A stretch of DNA of 64,000 bases from Chloroflexota bacterium (GTDB lineage: Bacteria > Chloroflexota > Anaerolineae > J102): contig JAADII010000144.1 of the NCBI GenBank assembly GCA_013151415.1, positions 1-64,000 on the forward strand, written 5' to 3'. Under the pieces are notes generated by a model. It was not told the DNA's origin and made no database searches. It saw only the letters and a program-made list of their open reading frames with translations. Positions 14,718 to 24,090 of the stretch are shown here, piece by piece. Numbering within the stretch: position 1 is the stretch's first letter; each line of letters opens with the position of its first letter. Both the position numbers and the translations under genes were made by a program.

Positions 14718-17700
14718 ATGCTCAATCCTCTATCTCGCTTTATGGATCGTGAAAGATTGAAGATTTTGTGGCGGCTGTTGACCCTCATTGGGTTGGCGGG
14801 GCTGGTCGCTTTGATCGCAGCCTGGATATGGCGTTGGCGGCGACGTTGGGCGGTGGGCGTGAAGGAATCGCCCGCGGCGCCGATTTCGTTGGTTGAGCGC
14901 GTCGAAGGTTTGAGCGAGGCCGAAGCCGCTGCGCGACGACAACCCGATGTTGACAACGCGCTTTTATTCAAGCCGCCTCGCTCTCGCAAGCAGATCATTC
15001 GCGAGAATGCGTTCACGATTTTCAACCTTGGTTTGGTGGGCATTATCTTTGTGCAATTGTTGTTGGGCAAGCCGTTGGACGCCTTGATGAGCGTGGGCGT
15101 GCTCATCTTTACCGTTGCAGTGAATGTGGGGCAGGAAGAGTTTGCCCGGTTGCGATTGCGCAGGCTGTTGCAAGAGTCGCGACCCAAAGCCACCGTGATT
15201 CGCGAACGCAAGGTGCGTAGCATCGATGCGGCCGAGATCGTGGTGGGCGACATGGTGGCCGTGGGACCGGGCGATTTGATCTTGGTGGATGGTCGCGTGG
15301 TGGGCGAAGGCCAGCTTTTTGTGGATGAATCGGCTCTTTTTGGCGGAAGCGGAAGAGTGGCGAAGGCCGCTGGCGATGAGGTGTACGCTGGCGGCATTTG
15401 CCTACATGGTCGCGCCGTCATCCAAACCGAGCGCGTCGGCTCTCAGCGTCGTGCGATGGCGCGATTGCAAGAGCTGGAAAAGGCCCCGCAAGAACTGACG
15501 CCCATCGAGCGCACGGTGCAAACTGTGCTGCGCGGGTTGCTGGTGGTGGTGGTCCTGCTCGTCGCATTCTTGCTGATCTCCTATTTTCGCTTCGATCTTC
15601 CGATCGAGAACGATAAAATCATCGACGCGATCGGCGTCATTTTCAGCATTGCGCCAGCCGGTCTCTTTTTCATGATCGTGCTAACATACGCGGGTTCGAC
15701 CGTCGATTTGGCGCAACTGGGCGTGTTGGTGCACCGCGCGCGATCGGTGGAGTCGTTGGCCCAACTCGATGTGATTTGTTTTGGCAAGGAGGGCTTTCTT
15801 ACGGGCGCTCAGGTCGAGCTCAAATCGCCTCCTGGTCGCGCCCAGCCTTCACCGCTAAGCGAGGCGAAAATCCGCCAGATCGTGGGCGATTTCGCGCGCA
15901 GCATTTCTTTGGATAACACACTAACCCAGGCCCTGCAGGCTTCGTTCGAGGGTGAAAAGCGCGATATCGTGGAGGAATCGCCTTTTCTCGCGGTTCATGG
16001 TTGGAGCGCCGTCGTGTTCGATAATGACGATTTACGCGGAACATACGTGCTCGGTGAGCAAACTGTTTTGCAGCCTTATTTGCTCGAAGAGATGACAGAG
16101 GACCGCGAGCCAGAGGAGCGCCAGAGGCCGGCCATTTTCAAACGAGCCGCGTCCTGGAGCGGCGGTTTGACGCGTTTGCTCCGGCGCAAAGATAAAACAG
16201 CCCAGCCGAGCGCTGGCGTTGCGGGCAAGGGTGAGAGATCGCAAAAGGGCGATCCGTTGGCCGCGGATTTGCGTCGCGAAGAAAAAACGTCGCTTTTGGC
16301 GAGCGGAGGGCGGCGCTCGGAAAATGAGCTCGCGGCCGGTGAAGCGGGCGCAAAAGAGGCAGAACCCGAAGATGTTGGGACGCGCGGCCGGCTGCTCGCG
16401 CGCATTCGTCGCGAGGCGTTGCGAATATTGCCTCGCGGCAGGACCGATCAACGCAATGCGTTGGAGGCTGAGGAGATGGCGGTGATGGATGAGCGGCGAT
16501 TGCTCTTCGCCTACCTTCCTCTTGTAGAACGCTTGCAAGTCGGCGAAGAGTTGCATTTGCCTCAAGGCCTTATCCCTTTGGCCATGCTCGAATATCAAGA
16601 GAAAATCCGTCCCGAGGCCGTGGAGGCTGTGCGCATATTTGCCGAGCGCGGCGTGGAGATCAAGGCTTTCATCAGCGATTCCACTGAAAGATCGCAAACC
16701 ATTCTCCGCCGCGTGTTGAGACCCCTCTCTCTGGCGGCTGAAGAGAGCGATGTGATTTCTGCATCGGCTTTATCTTCCCTTGCGGATAATGCATTTCAAG
16801 AGGCGGTGCAAAGCAATGTCATTTTTGCTGGCGTCACGCCGACTTTGGCCGCTCGCGTGGTGCAAAGTTTGCGAGAGAGAGGCATGAAAGTGGGAGTGAT
16901 TGGTGATGGCGTGAGCGACATCCCGGCCATGATGCAAGCGGATCTGGCTATCACCACCAAGGACGGAAGCACGGCCGCGTTAAGCATGGCCGATATTGTG
17001 CTTCTCGACCGCTCTCCTCTGGTGGCTTCTAAAATGATCGATAAGGGGCAGCGCATTGTCAATGGCCTTTTGAATGTGCTCAAGCTCTATCTCACCCAGA
17101 TTCTCTACCTGTTGCTTCTTGTGTTGATTTTGCTGTTTACGGTGCGAGGATTTCCATACACGGGCGCTCAGGGGGGCGTGATCGCCGCGTTCACCATTTC
17201 TGTTCCTGGCGTGGCCATCTCGTTGTTGGCGCGACCGGGGCGTCCTCCCATGCTGCGCTTGGGGCGACTGTTGGCCGCATTTGTGTTGCCGGCGGGGCTC
17301 ACCATCGCCATGGCGGGCGCCGCGGTTTACATTATCTTTGTCCAACGCAACGACCACGCGTACGCGCAGGTGGCGTTGACTCACGCCCTCATGGTTATGG
17401 GCGCCTTGTTGGTGACGTTTATTCATCCGCCGTGGCGATGGCCGCTGTGGCGTCGCCCTCGCGCGGTCGATTTTGCGCCTGCGCTGATAGCGTTTCTTTC
17501 TTTGGGGCTTTTCGTCTTGATCACATACATTCCGTTGGCCCAAAAATTGCTCAAAATCCATCCGCTGGCATTTCCCCTGGAATACCTTTTCATTGTCGCG
17601 GTCGCGATGGTTTGGGCGCTCCTCTTTGTTTTTCTATGGCTCTTGATTTGGCTGTTGTCGATGGCGGTGACTCATGGCAGAAGAGCCGTCCCCCGCTCTC

Positions 17701-17726
17701 TCGCTCCTTCGTCCTTTTTCCGCTGA
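14718..17726 (+). CDS. P-type ATPase-like membrane protein lacking the phosphorylated aspartate (pseudo-ATPase)
   Basis: The 1002-residue protein has the full P-type ATPase plan: helices near 20-40, 95-140, 270-290, 303-325 and about six after residue 765; an actuator domain; and split P and N domains. Key motifs are altered. The DKTGT phosphorylation loop reads GKEGF (356-360, after DVICF). TGES reads FGGS (208-211). The helix-4 PEGL reads PAGL (313-316). The GDGxND hinge is better kept (GDGVSD, 729-734). The N domain is shortened and contains a basic, low-complexity insert (about 462-585) in place of the ATP-binding KGAPE region. Classical ion pumping by a phosphoenzyme is therefore unlikely. 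A regulatory, scaffold or lipid-related role is possible. Base composition and length give no sign of decay, since the frame is intact. Confidence 0.8.
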   Translation: MLNPLSRFMDRERLKILWRLLTLIGLAGLVALIAAWIWRWRRRWAVGVKESPAAPISLVERVEGLSEAEAAARRQPDVDNALLFKPPRSRKQIIRENAFTIFNLGLVGIIFVQLLLGKPLDALMSVGVLIFTVAVNVGQEEFARLRLRRLLQESRPKATVIRERKVRSIDAAEIVVGDMVAVGPGDLILVDGRVVGEGQLFVDESALFGGSGRVAKAAGDEVYAGGICLHGRAVIQTERVGSQRRAMARLQELEKAPQELTPIERTVQTVLRGLLVVVVLLVAFLLISYFRFDLPIENDKIIDAIGVIFSIAPAGLFFMIVLTYAGSTVDLAQLGVLVHRARSVESLAQLDVICFGKEGFLTGAQVELKSPPGRAQPSPLSEAKIRQIVGDFARSISLDNTLTQALQASFEGEKRDIVEESPFLAVHGWSAVVFDNDDLRGTYVLGEQTVLQPYLLEEMTEDREPEERQRPAIFKRAASWSGGLTRLLRRKDKTAQPSAGVAGKGERSQKGDPLAADLRREEKTSLLASGGRRSENELAAGEAGAKEAEPEDVGTRGRLLARIRREALRILPRGRTDQRNALEAEEMAVMDERRLLFAYLPLVERLQVGEELHLPQGLIPLAMLEYQEKIRPEAVEAVRIFAERGVEIKAFISDSTERSQTILRRVLRPLSLAAEESDVISASALSSLADNAFQEAVQSNVIFAGVTPTLAARVVQSLRERGMKVGVIGDGVSDIPAMMQADLAITTKDGSTAALSMADIVLLDRSPLVASKMIDKGQRIVNGLLNVLKLYLTQILYLLLLVLILLFTVRGFPYTGAQGGVIAAFTISVPGVAISLLARPGRPPMLRLGRLLAAFVLPAGLTIAMAGAAVYIIFVQRNDHAYAQVALTHALMVMGALLVTFIHPPWRWPLWRRPRAVDFAPALIAFLSLGLFVLITYIPLAQKLLKIHPLAFPLEYLFIVAVAMVWALLFVFLWLLIWLLSMAVTHGRRAVPRSLAPSSFFR

Positions 17727-17866
17727 CAAGGCTTAGCTCCATCGCGGCGTTTGTCGCCATTTGTCCGCCGAGATCATCTTTCCCGGTCTCTGAGTTTTCT
17801 CAAATCCTCTCGCATCCGCGTATTCTCGTCTCTCTCGTTGGCTATTATCGTCCTGCTCCACCCGTC

Positions 17867-18982
17867 ATGTCTCTTCCCACCACCTATGTTCGCATCGATT
17901 TGAACGCAATTGGCCAGAATGTGCAAGCGTTGAAACGTTGCGTAGGGCCGCGAGTGGTCTTGATGGCGGTGGTCAAGGCCAATGCATATGGGCACGGCAT
18001 TGTCGAAACCGCGCGAGCGGCGTTGGCCAATGGCGCCGAGCGGTTGGCCGTGGCCCGGGTTTCCGAAGGCGTTCAGTTGCGGCGGGCCGGCGTGCGCGCG
18101 CCTATCCTGGTGTTGGGCTATCACACCTCAGCCGAAGCCGAGGCCGTAGTCCAATATGACCTGATCGCGACCGTCAATTCTCTGGAAATGGCTCATTCTC
18201 TGGCCGAACAGGCTCGCCGTCGCGATAAACGCGTCATGGTGCACATTAAAGTGGACACTGGCATGGGGCGTTTTGGCCTGCTACCCCGCGAAGCGCTTCC
18301 CTTCTGGCGAGCGATGGCCGCCATGCCCCGTTTTGATGTGGAGGGGTTGTGGACGCATTTCGCTACGGCCGATGAACGCGATAAGGGGTATGCGCGACGC
18401 CAGCTGCGCATTTTTCTCGATGTGGCGCGGGCTATCGAGCAGGCTGGATTCACCATCGCCATACGACACGCGGCGAACAGTGCGGCTCTTCTGGATTTGC
18501 CCGAAAGTCATCTCGACATGGTGCGACCGGGCATCGCGATTTATGGCCTTCGTCCGTCGAACGAAGTGGAGCCGAGCGTTCCTCTGCGCCCCGCGCTTTC
18601 GCTTATCAGCCATGTGGGTCGGGTGCGCATGCTGCCGGCCGGGTCTAGCGTGAGCTATGGCCGCACATTTATCACCGAGCGCGCCATGCGCGTGGCTTTG
18701 GTTCCGGTGGGTTATGGCGATGGTTATCCTCGCATACTCTCCAATCGCGGAGAAGCGCTGGTCCGCGGGAGACGCGCTCGCATTTTGGGCCGCGTGTGCA
18801 TGGACAACCTGGTCTTGGACGTGGATCATATTCCTGATGTGCGCGAAGGCGATGAAGTCGTGCTCATTGGGCGTCAGGGTGGAGCCAAGATCACGGCAGA
18901 GGAAGTGGCCGGATGGGCCGAAACCATTAACTATGAGGTGACCACCGCTTTGTTGCCCCGTTCGCCACGCATTTATGTTTAA
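17867..18982 (+). CDS. alr: Alanine racemase
   Basis: The 371-residue, PLP-dependent enzyme interconverts L- and D-alanine for peptidoglycan. The PLP lysine is K37 in AVVKANAYGHG. The second catalytic residue is the tyrosine of SSVSYGRTF near residue 265. VDTGMGRFG and the phosphate-site RPGIAIYG are also intact. The C-terminal beta domain contains VPVGYGDGYPR and CMDN. The ATG at 17867 gives the normal family start (TTYVRIDLNAIGQNV), and the long in-frame extension upstream overlaps the previous gene and is not conserved. The spacer before it (140 bases) has no clear ribosome binding site; a TATTAT at 17843-17848 might be a -10 box. Confidence 0.95.
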   Translation: MSLPTTYVRIDLNAIGQNVQALKRCVGPRVVLMAVVKANAYGHGIVETARAALANGAERLAVARVSEGVQLRRAGVRAPILVLGYHTSAEAEAVVQYDLIATVNSLEMAHSLAEQARRRDKRVMVHIKVDTGMGRFGLLPREALPFWRAMAAMPRFDVEGLWTHFATADERDKGYARRQLRIFLDVARAIEQAGFTIAIRHAANSAALLDLPESHLDMVRPGIAIYGLRPSNEVEPSVPLRPALSLISHVGRVRMLPAGSSVSYGRTFITERAMRVALVPVGYGDGYPRILSNRGEALVRGRRARILGRVCMDNLVLDVDHIPDVREGDEVVLIGRQGGAKITAEEVAGWAETINYEVTTALLPRSPRIYV

Positions 18983-18997
18983 CACCCACACACCATC

Positions 18998-20449
18998 ATG
19001 TTTCTTCTCTCTGTCATGGCTCATATTCTTCCGGCCTGGGGTTCTCGTCTCTTCATTTCGCTTCTTTTGCTTCTCCTAACGCCTGTCTGGAACGCGGCTC
19101 TTTCGCAACCTGCTTCGCAAACCCAAACCCTGTTCTTGCCCATGCAGTGGCGCGGGAATCCATCGGTGTTGGGACCGATGATCGAGCTGAGGGGCTTGTG
19201 GGTGAATCGATTCGATTGGACAACCCTGGGACGGGCGGCGGATCCGGCCAAAATCGATGAAATCGTGACCAATGCAGCGGACGCGGGCTTCAATGTGATT
19301 TTCTTTCAGGTGCGCGGGGTCGCCGACGCCTATTACGCGCCCGGTTTGGAGCCGTGGGCGCAACGGGTGAGCGGGCAGACATTGGGAAAGGCGCCCGAGC
19401 CGTATTGGGACCCCTTGGCCTATCTCATTGCCAAAGCGCATGAACGGGGTTTGCAAGTCCACGCCTATTTCAATGTCTATCCTGTGGCTCAAGGCGGTGA
19501 TTTCTGTGCGGAAGAGCCAGACCCACTGGCTCAGCCCCAGCCGCTTTATCACCAACTGGCTCAACAACATGGCGTCACCGAAGGAAAAGTCAATGGTCTG
19601 CAATGGCGTCAAGGCGGTCAGGTGTTATGCGGGCAATATCGCGAAATGAGCCCGGCCTCGCGATTTGGTCAAAACCACATCATCCGCGTGGCTCTGGATA
19701 TTGTGTGGAGATACGATGTCGATGGCGTCCATCTCGATCGCGTGCGTTATGCGGCGGCCAACGCCTCGTGCGATCCGGTGAGTCTTTGTCGTTATCACGG
19801 ATTGAGTGAAAACTGCGATCCGGTTCCAGCCTGCGCGTTGGATGAGACGTATCGAGATTGGCAACGACAACAAGTGAGTGAGTTTGTGCATCGGCTTTCT
19901 ATGAAGTTGAAGGCCGTAAAGCCCGATCTATGGATCTCGGCGGCGGTCCTGCCCGTTTATCGCGATGAGCCCGCTTTACAGTTGCCCGGTCATCCCCAAG
20001 AGGCCTATAACGACGCTTATCAAGATTCGAAGGGTTGGTTGAGCCAAGGATATGTGGACGCGATCATGCCTTTGATCTACCCGGCCGTGTTCCGTTGTCC
20101 TGATGACAGCTATTGGACCTTGGACATTTGGCGCAGGCTGACCGCCGATTATCTAGCCGACGCCGGCGAAGGCGCGGTGATCCCTGGCATTGGCGCGGGG
20201 TATTGCACATTCGATGAGATCGAAGCTCGCATCGCGGCCGCACGCGAATTGGGCGCCATCGGGCACGCCATTTTTTCTTACCGCGGTCTATTGAACAATG
20301 GCTATTTCGACGATCTTCGATGGGGTCCATATCGCGTTCCGGCCGCGCCTCCGCAACCGCCTTCGGTTGAAAATAGCGAACCGATGATTTCTCCTTGGTT
20401 CGATGCGCATGATGGCGCGCGCGTGGATGCGCAAAAAGCGACGAGATGA
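18998..20449 (+). CDS. Secreted glycoside-hydrolase-like GHL10 (DUF187-type) protein
   Basis: The 483-residue protein has a hydrophobic N-terminal signal segment (residues 17-30). A (beta/alpha)8 domain of the GHL10 family follows, seen in ELRGLWVNRFDW, NVIFFQVRGVADAYY, GLQVHAYFNVYPV, YDVDGVHLDRVRYA and WLSQGYVDAIMPLIYP. The aspartates in VDGVHLDRVR are the usual conserved pocket residues. Family members act on or bind extracellular polysaccharides. The gene starts 15 bases after alr and is probably co-transcribed with it, which may suggest a cell-envelope glycan substrate. That link is inference. Four cysteines in SCDPVSLCRY and CDPVPAC could form disulfides after export. Confidence 0.8.
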   Translation: MFLLSVMAHILPAWGSRLFISLLLLLLTPVWNAALSQPASQTQTLFLPMQWRGNPSVLGPMIELRGLWVNRFDWTTLGRAADPAKIDEIVTNAADAGFNVIFFQVRGVADAYYAPGLEPWAQRVSGQTLGKAPEPYWDPLAYLIAKAHERGLQVHAYFNVYPVAQGGDFCAEEPDPLAQPQPLYHQLAQQHGVTEGKVNGLQWRQGGQVLCGQYREMSPASRFGQNHIIRVALDIVWRYDVDGVHLDRVRYAAANASCDPVSLCRYHGLSENCDPVPACALDETYRDWQRQQVSEFVHRLSMKLKAVKPDLWISAAVLPVYRDEPALQLPGHPQEAYNDAYQDSKGWLSQGYVDAIMPLIYPAVFRCPDDSYWTLDIWRRLTADYLADAGEGAVIPGIGAGYCTFDEIEARIAAARELGAIGHAIFSYRGLLNNGYFDDLRWGPYRVPAAPPQPPSVENSEPMISPWFDAHDGARVDAQKATR

Positions 20450-20470
20450 TAAAGGAGGGCGACTGACTTC

Positions 20471-21511
20471 ATGAACCAAGCGCGGCAAGAAACCATTCCC
20501 CCCAACCCTGCTGTTCTCGCAGACCGGTTCAACACGCTTCGATATGATCCGGAAGCGGACGCGGTCGTGTTGCTCAATCGCGCCAAATATCCGCACGAAC
20601 GAGAATATGTGTTTTGCCGCTCCGTAGAGGAAGTGGCGCGAGCTATCGAAACCATGATAGTGCAAGGAGGGCCGCCTCTGGCCTACGCGGCCGGCTTGGG
20701 TCTGGCGTTGAGCGATGTGAACGAATCGGCCTATCGCGCCGCAGCCGCTCGTCTGTTGGCCACGCGACCCACAGCCGATGATTTGCATCACATTATTCCC
20801 GCCGCGCTCCAACGCGCGCTTCAGGCTTTGGCCGCGGGCGAAGATGCAAAGGCCGCCATCCTCCATTTTGTCAATGGCGAGATCGAGCGGGGCAATCGCG
20901 TGAGCCGTCAGTGCGGCGCTCACGCGGCCGAATTGCTCGATGATGGAGATCAGGTGCTCACTCACTGCATCGCGGGCGCAGCCCTGTGTTGGATGCTCTG
21001 GATCGCCAAACACCAGGGAAAAACCATCCATCTTATAGCCACCGAGACACGCCCCTATTTGCAAGGCGCGCGGCTCACCGCGCAATGCGCGGTGGAGTTG
21101 GGCGTTGAGTGCACCTTGATCACCGATGGCATGCCCGCGCATCTTATGAGCCAGGGCATGGTGGATAAATTTATCTGCGCCGCGGATCGCATCACCCTGG
21201 ATGGCCACATCACCAACAAAGTGGGCACATTTCAGATGGCCATCGCCGCGCATTATCATGGCGTCCCCTTCTATGTTTTGGGGTATGACGGCCCTGACCC
21301 CGACACCGAAAGCGCAGAGGGGATCGAGATCGAATGGCGAGATGGGCGAGAGGTCTTGTATTGTGCTGGGCGTCGTAGTGCGGTCGAGGGGGTGAAAGCG
21401 CTCTATCCGGCCTTCGACATCACCCCGCCTCATCTTATCTCGGCCATTGTCACTGATCGAGGCGTTTTTCCGCCACATTTGATAAGGATGTATGCAACCG
21501 CTTCGGAGTGA
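20471..21511 (+). CDS. mtnA: S-methyl-5-thioribose-1-phosphate isomerase / eIF2B-like (MtnA family)
   Basis: The 346-residue protein belongs to the eIF2B-alpha/MtnA superfamily. It keeps TRPYLQGARLTA, the catalytic cysteine in LTHCIAGA (usually THCNAG), the aspartate region AADRITLDGHITNKVGT and the closing block YPAFDITPPHLISAIVTDRG. MtnA isomerises methylthioribose-1-phosphate in methionine salvage. The substitution of the asparagine after the cysteine and the change of RGAPAIG to GGPPLAY show divergence, so a related sugar-phosphate substrate such as ribose-1,5-bisphosphate is possible. AAGGAGG lies 12 bases before the ATG. No other methionine-salvage gene is close by. Confidence 0.7.
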   Translation: MNQARQETIPPNPAVLADRFNTLRYDPEADAVVLLNRAKYPHEREYVFCRSVEEVARAIETMIVQGGPPLAYAAGLGLALSDVNESAYRAAAARLLATRPTADDLHHIIPAALQRALQALAAGEDAKAAILHFVNGEIERGNRVSRQCGAHAAELLDDGDQVLTHCIAGAALCWMLWIAKHQGKTIHLIATETRPYLQGARLTAQCAVELGVECTLITDGMPAHLMSQGMVDKFICAADRITLDGHITNKVGTFQMAIAAHYHGVPFYVLGYDGPDPDTESAEGIEIEWRDGREVLYCAGRRSAVEGVKALYPAFDITPPHLISAIVTDRGVFPPHLIRMYATASE

Positions 21512-21701
21512 ACACATGAGGGGCGAAGGGATGCTCTCGCCGCATAAATGAGCTCGAATAGGCTCAGGCTCGCGTGCGCGCACAAAAAGAAACCCCCGGG
21601 GTTCTGACCTTGATGACCTTGCCCTCGTCGATCGAACTTGGTCGGACGAACCACTCGCGCGCGGCTCATCGTTTTCCACGCGCGCATCATCGTCATTCCC
21701 C

Positions 21702-21730
21702 TTGACGCCGAGCTCGAAATTCCATATACT
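21702..21730 (+). promoter_or_regulatory. Strong sigma-70-type promoter of the fadR operon
   Basis: TTGACG (21702-21707) and TATACT (21725-21730) are separated by exactly 17 bases. Transcription would start near 21737, inside the FadR-type operator that follows. The remainder of the 279-base spacer holds a short C/G palindrome AACCCC-C-GGGGTT (21591-21603) that could help end the upstream mRNA but lacks a T run. Confidence 0.7.
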
Positions 21731-21732
21731 TA

Positions 21733-21749
21733 AACTGGTCAGACCTCTT
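21733..21749 (+). promoter_or_regulatory. FadR operator
   Basis: AACTGGTCAGACCTCTT matches the E. coli FadR consensus ANCTGGTCNGACNNGTT at all fixed positions but one (C for G at position 15). It overlaps the predicted transcription start, an ideal place for repression. An additional ACCAGT at 21750-21755 makes a wider ACTGGT-N10-ACCAGT palindrome. The adjacent gene encodes a FadR-like regulator, supporting autoregulation relieved by acyl-CoA. Confidence 0.7.
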
Positions 21750-21790
21750 ACCAGTATCCAGGAGCAATCGATCATCAGGAACAAAAGCTT

Positions 21791-22486
21791 ATGACATGGG
21801 ACTCTCCCCAAAAACCGGCCGAGATCGCCGAATCTCGCCTGCTTCAGGCCATCCTCGACGGCGAATTCCCCATCAACAGCAATTTGCCGGGTGAGCGCGC
21901 GCTTGCAGCCCAGATCGGCGTCACCCGGCCCACCCTGCGCGAGGCTTTGCAACGCCTGGCCCGCGACGGCTGGCTCGAGATACGCCACGGCAAGCCCACG
22001 CGCGTGCGCGATTACTGGCGCGAGGGAAGCCTGGCCGTGTTGGCGGGGCTGGCGCGATCGCCCAATCATGGAACGCCCGATTTCATTGCCCACCTTCTGG
22101 AGATTCGTCTGCTCCTCGCGCCCACCTACACCCGCCAGGCCATGGCGCGAGCGCGAGACGCGATCATCGCTCAATTGAAGCGCGCGGATGAGCTGGATGA
22201 TGATCCGGCGAGCTTCGCCCGCTTCGACTGGGACCTGCACCACTTGCTGACGCAACAAGCCCACAATCCCGTGTTCCGCCTTCTGCTCAACAGCTTCGAG
22301 AGCCTCTACCTTCTTGTAGGCGAACGTTACTTTTCATATGAGGAATGTCGTCGGCATTCGCAGAACTTCTACGCTGGCTTGCTATCATGCGCGGAAAACA
22401 ATGATCTGGATGGGGCCGAGCGGGTGGCGCGAGAGACCATGCAAGAGAGCCTGGCCCTATGGCGTCGGCTGGAGGAGCTATCATGA
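21791..22486 (+). CDS. fadR: FadR-like GntR-family transcriptional regulator
   Basis: The 231-residue protein has an N-terminal winged helix (about residues 8-75). Its recognition region RPTLREALQRLARDGWLEI, followed by HGKPTRV, is nearly the same as in E. coli FadR. An all-helical effector domain of FadR type follows (about 80-231). E. coli FadR binds long-chain acyl-CoA and then leaves DNA. The near-consensus FadR site on the promoter of this gene supports the same DNA specificity and autoregulation. The downstream genes overlap or follow closely and encode lipid enzymes, not beta-oxidation enzymes. Acyl-CoA as effector is inferred from the family. Confidence 0.85.
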   Translation: MTWDSPQKPAEIAESRLLQAILDGEFPINSNLPGERALAAQIGVTRPTLREALQRLARDGWLEIRHGKPTRVRDYWREGSLAVLAGLARSPNHGTPDFIAHLLEIRLLLAPTYTRQAMARARDAIIAQLKRADELDDDPASFARFDWDLHHLLTQQAHNPVFRLLLNSFESLYLLVGERYFSYEECRRHSQNFYAGLLSCAENNDLDGAERVARETMQESLALWRRLEELS

Positions 22487-24072
22487 AACGCTGGAACGGC
22501 TGGGGGGATGTGCATATCCATTACCCCCTGCCCGATGTTGGCATCGATTATCTCAGGGCGCAGTTGGGGCCGCTGGAAGCGCGGGCCGATGTTAGCATGG
22601 ACGCCATTCTCGCGACCATGCCCGATTCGCGGCTGCCGGACCATCCCCTCATCGATATTGCACCCGAGACGCGCTTGCGCCACGCTCGCGGCCAGAGCCT
22701 GCCCGATTGGGTGGCCCTGAATTACGGACGCATCGAAGCCTTTCCCGATGGCGTCGCTTTTCCAAATGGCGCGGACGATGTGCGCGAACTGCTGGGCTTG
22801 GCCAGGACGCGAGGGATTCGCGTCATTCCTTATGGCGGGGGCACCAGCGTGGTGGGGCACATCAACCCCTTGCCCGGCGCCAGACCCACGCTCACCCTCT
22901 CCATGGAAAAGCTCAACCGGCTGCTCGAACTGGACGAGGTTAGTCGTCTGGCCACGTTCGAGGCCGGGGTGACCGGACCGTCATTGGAAGCGCAGCTCAA
23001 AGCGCACGGATACACGCTGGGCCATTTCCCCCAATCCTTCGAATATTCGACCCTGGGCGGCTGGATAGCGACCCGCTCCAGCGGACAGCAATCGTATTAC
23101 TATGGCCGCATCGAGCAGTTGTTCGCGGGCGGTCGCGTCGAGACCCCGCGCGGCCCTCTCGAACTGCCGCCCTTCCCTGCGTCCGCGACCGGGCCGGATG
23201 TGCGGGAGATGATCTTAGGCTCGGAAGGACGCATGGGGCTCATCACCCGCGCTCAGGTGCGGGTGAGACCCATTCCCAAGGCTGAGGGATTTTATGGGAT
23301 TTTCTTTCCCACCTGGGAGCAAGGCGTGGCCGCGGTGCGCGGCATCGCCCAAAACGGAATTCCGGTTTCCATGCTGCGCCTGAGCAATCCCCAAGAAACC
23401 GAGACCTCCTTGCTCATTTCGGGCAAGTCATGGCTCAAGCTGGCCGACCGGGGTCTGCGGCTCATGGGGCAGGGCGACCAGCGCTGCCTGCTGATTTTCG
23501 GGGTCACCGGCTCGGCCGCACATGTCCGACGCACTCGCGGCGCGGTGAAATCATTTTGTCGCTCCTTTCGCGGCTTTTATGTGGGCGCGATGGTGGGGCG
23601 CACCTGGGAAAAGAACCGTTTTCGCTCGGCCTACCTGCGCAACACGCTTTGGCGGCATGGCGTGGCCGTAGACACATTGGAGACCGCGTTGCCCTGGTCT
23701 CAGGTGGAGGCCGCGGCCCAGGCCATCCCCCGCTCTATTGTGGATGCGGCCGCAGCATTTGGCGAGCGCGTCCTGGTGATGACGCATCTTTCGCACATCT
23801 ATCGCGACGGGGCCAGCATTTACGTCACCTATCTTTTTCGGCGATGCGCAGACCCCGATGAATTGTTGGCGCGCTGGCGAGCCATGAAGGGCGCGGCCAG
23901 TCACGCGATCCAGGCGCATGGCGGCGCGATCAGCCATCAACATGGCGTGGGGACTGATCACGCGGCCTATTTGTTGGCCGAGAAGGGCGAGTTGGGCATG
24001 GCGGCCATCCGCTCCCTGTGCCAGACTTTTGATCCCGACGGCATCATGAATCCGGGCAAGCTCATTCTGTAG
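22483..24072 (+). CDS. Alkyl-dihydroxyacetonephosphate synthase-like FAD-binding oxidase
   Basis: The 529-residue protein belongs to the FAD-binding PCMH/VAO family. It starts with KRWNGWG. The FAD loop PYGGGTSV is near residues 116-123. The strongly AGPS-like block FEYSTLGGWIATRSSG is at 186-201. The histidine loop near the C terminus, SHQHGVG, corresponds to the HHH-GVG loop of AGPS. AGPS exchanges the acyl chain of acyl-DHAP for a fatty alcohol, forming the ether bond of ether lipids. The ATG at 22483 overlaps the fadR stop and has GGAGGAG five bases upstream. Other VAO members such as glycolate or D-lactate oxidases are possible but lack the AGPS block. Neighbouring glycerol-3-phosphate dehydrogenase supports the lipid role. 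Confidence 0.75.
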   Translation: MKRWNGWGDVHIHYPLPDVGIDYLRAQLGPLEARADVSMDAILATMPDSRLPDHPLIDIAPETRLRHARGQSLPDWVALNYGRIEAFPDGVAFPNGADDVRELLGLARTRGIRVIPYGGGTSVVGHINPLPGARPTLTLSMEKLNRLLELDEVSRLATFEAGVTGPSLEAQLKAHGYTLGHFPQSFEYSTLGGWIATRSSGQQSYYYGRIEQLFAGGRVETPRGPLELPPFPASATGPDVREMILGSEGRMGLITRAQVRVRPIPKAEGFYGIFFPTWEQGVAAVRGIAQNGIPVSMLRLSNPQETETSLLISGKSWLKLADRGLRLMGQGDQRCLLIFGVTGSAAHVRRTRGAVKSFCRSFRGFYVGAMVGRTWEKNRFRSAYLRNTLWRHGVAVDTLETALPWSQVEAAAQAIPRSIVDAAAAFGERVLVMTHLSHIYRDGASIYVTYLFRRCADPDELLARWRAMKGAASHAIQAHGGAISHQHGVGTDHAAYLLAEKGELGMAAIRSLCQTFDPDGIMNPGKLIL

Positions 24073-24090
24073 AACAGGGAAAACACGGCC

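Noticed and set aside
21591-21603. Terminator after the mtnA-like gene
   Set aside because: The AACCCC-C-GGGGTT palindrome is short and no T run follows on the plus strand, so it is mentioned only as possible.
20288-22264. Minus-strand open frame of 658 codons across mtnA and fadR
   Set aside because: It runs antisense through two well-supported genes and a promoter region; the translation has no recognisable domain and is rich in residues typical of a shadow frame.
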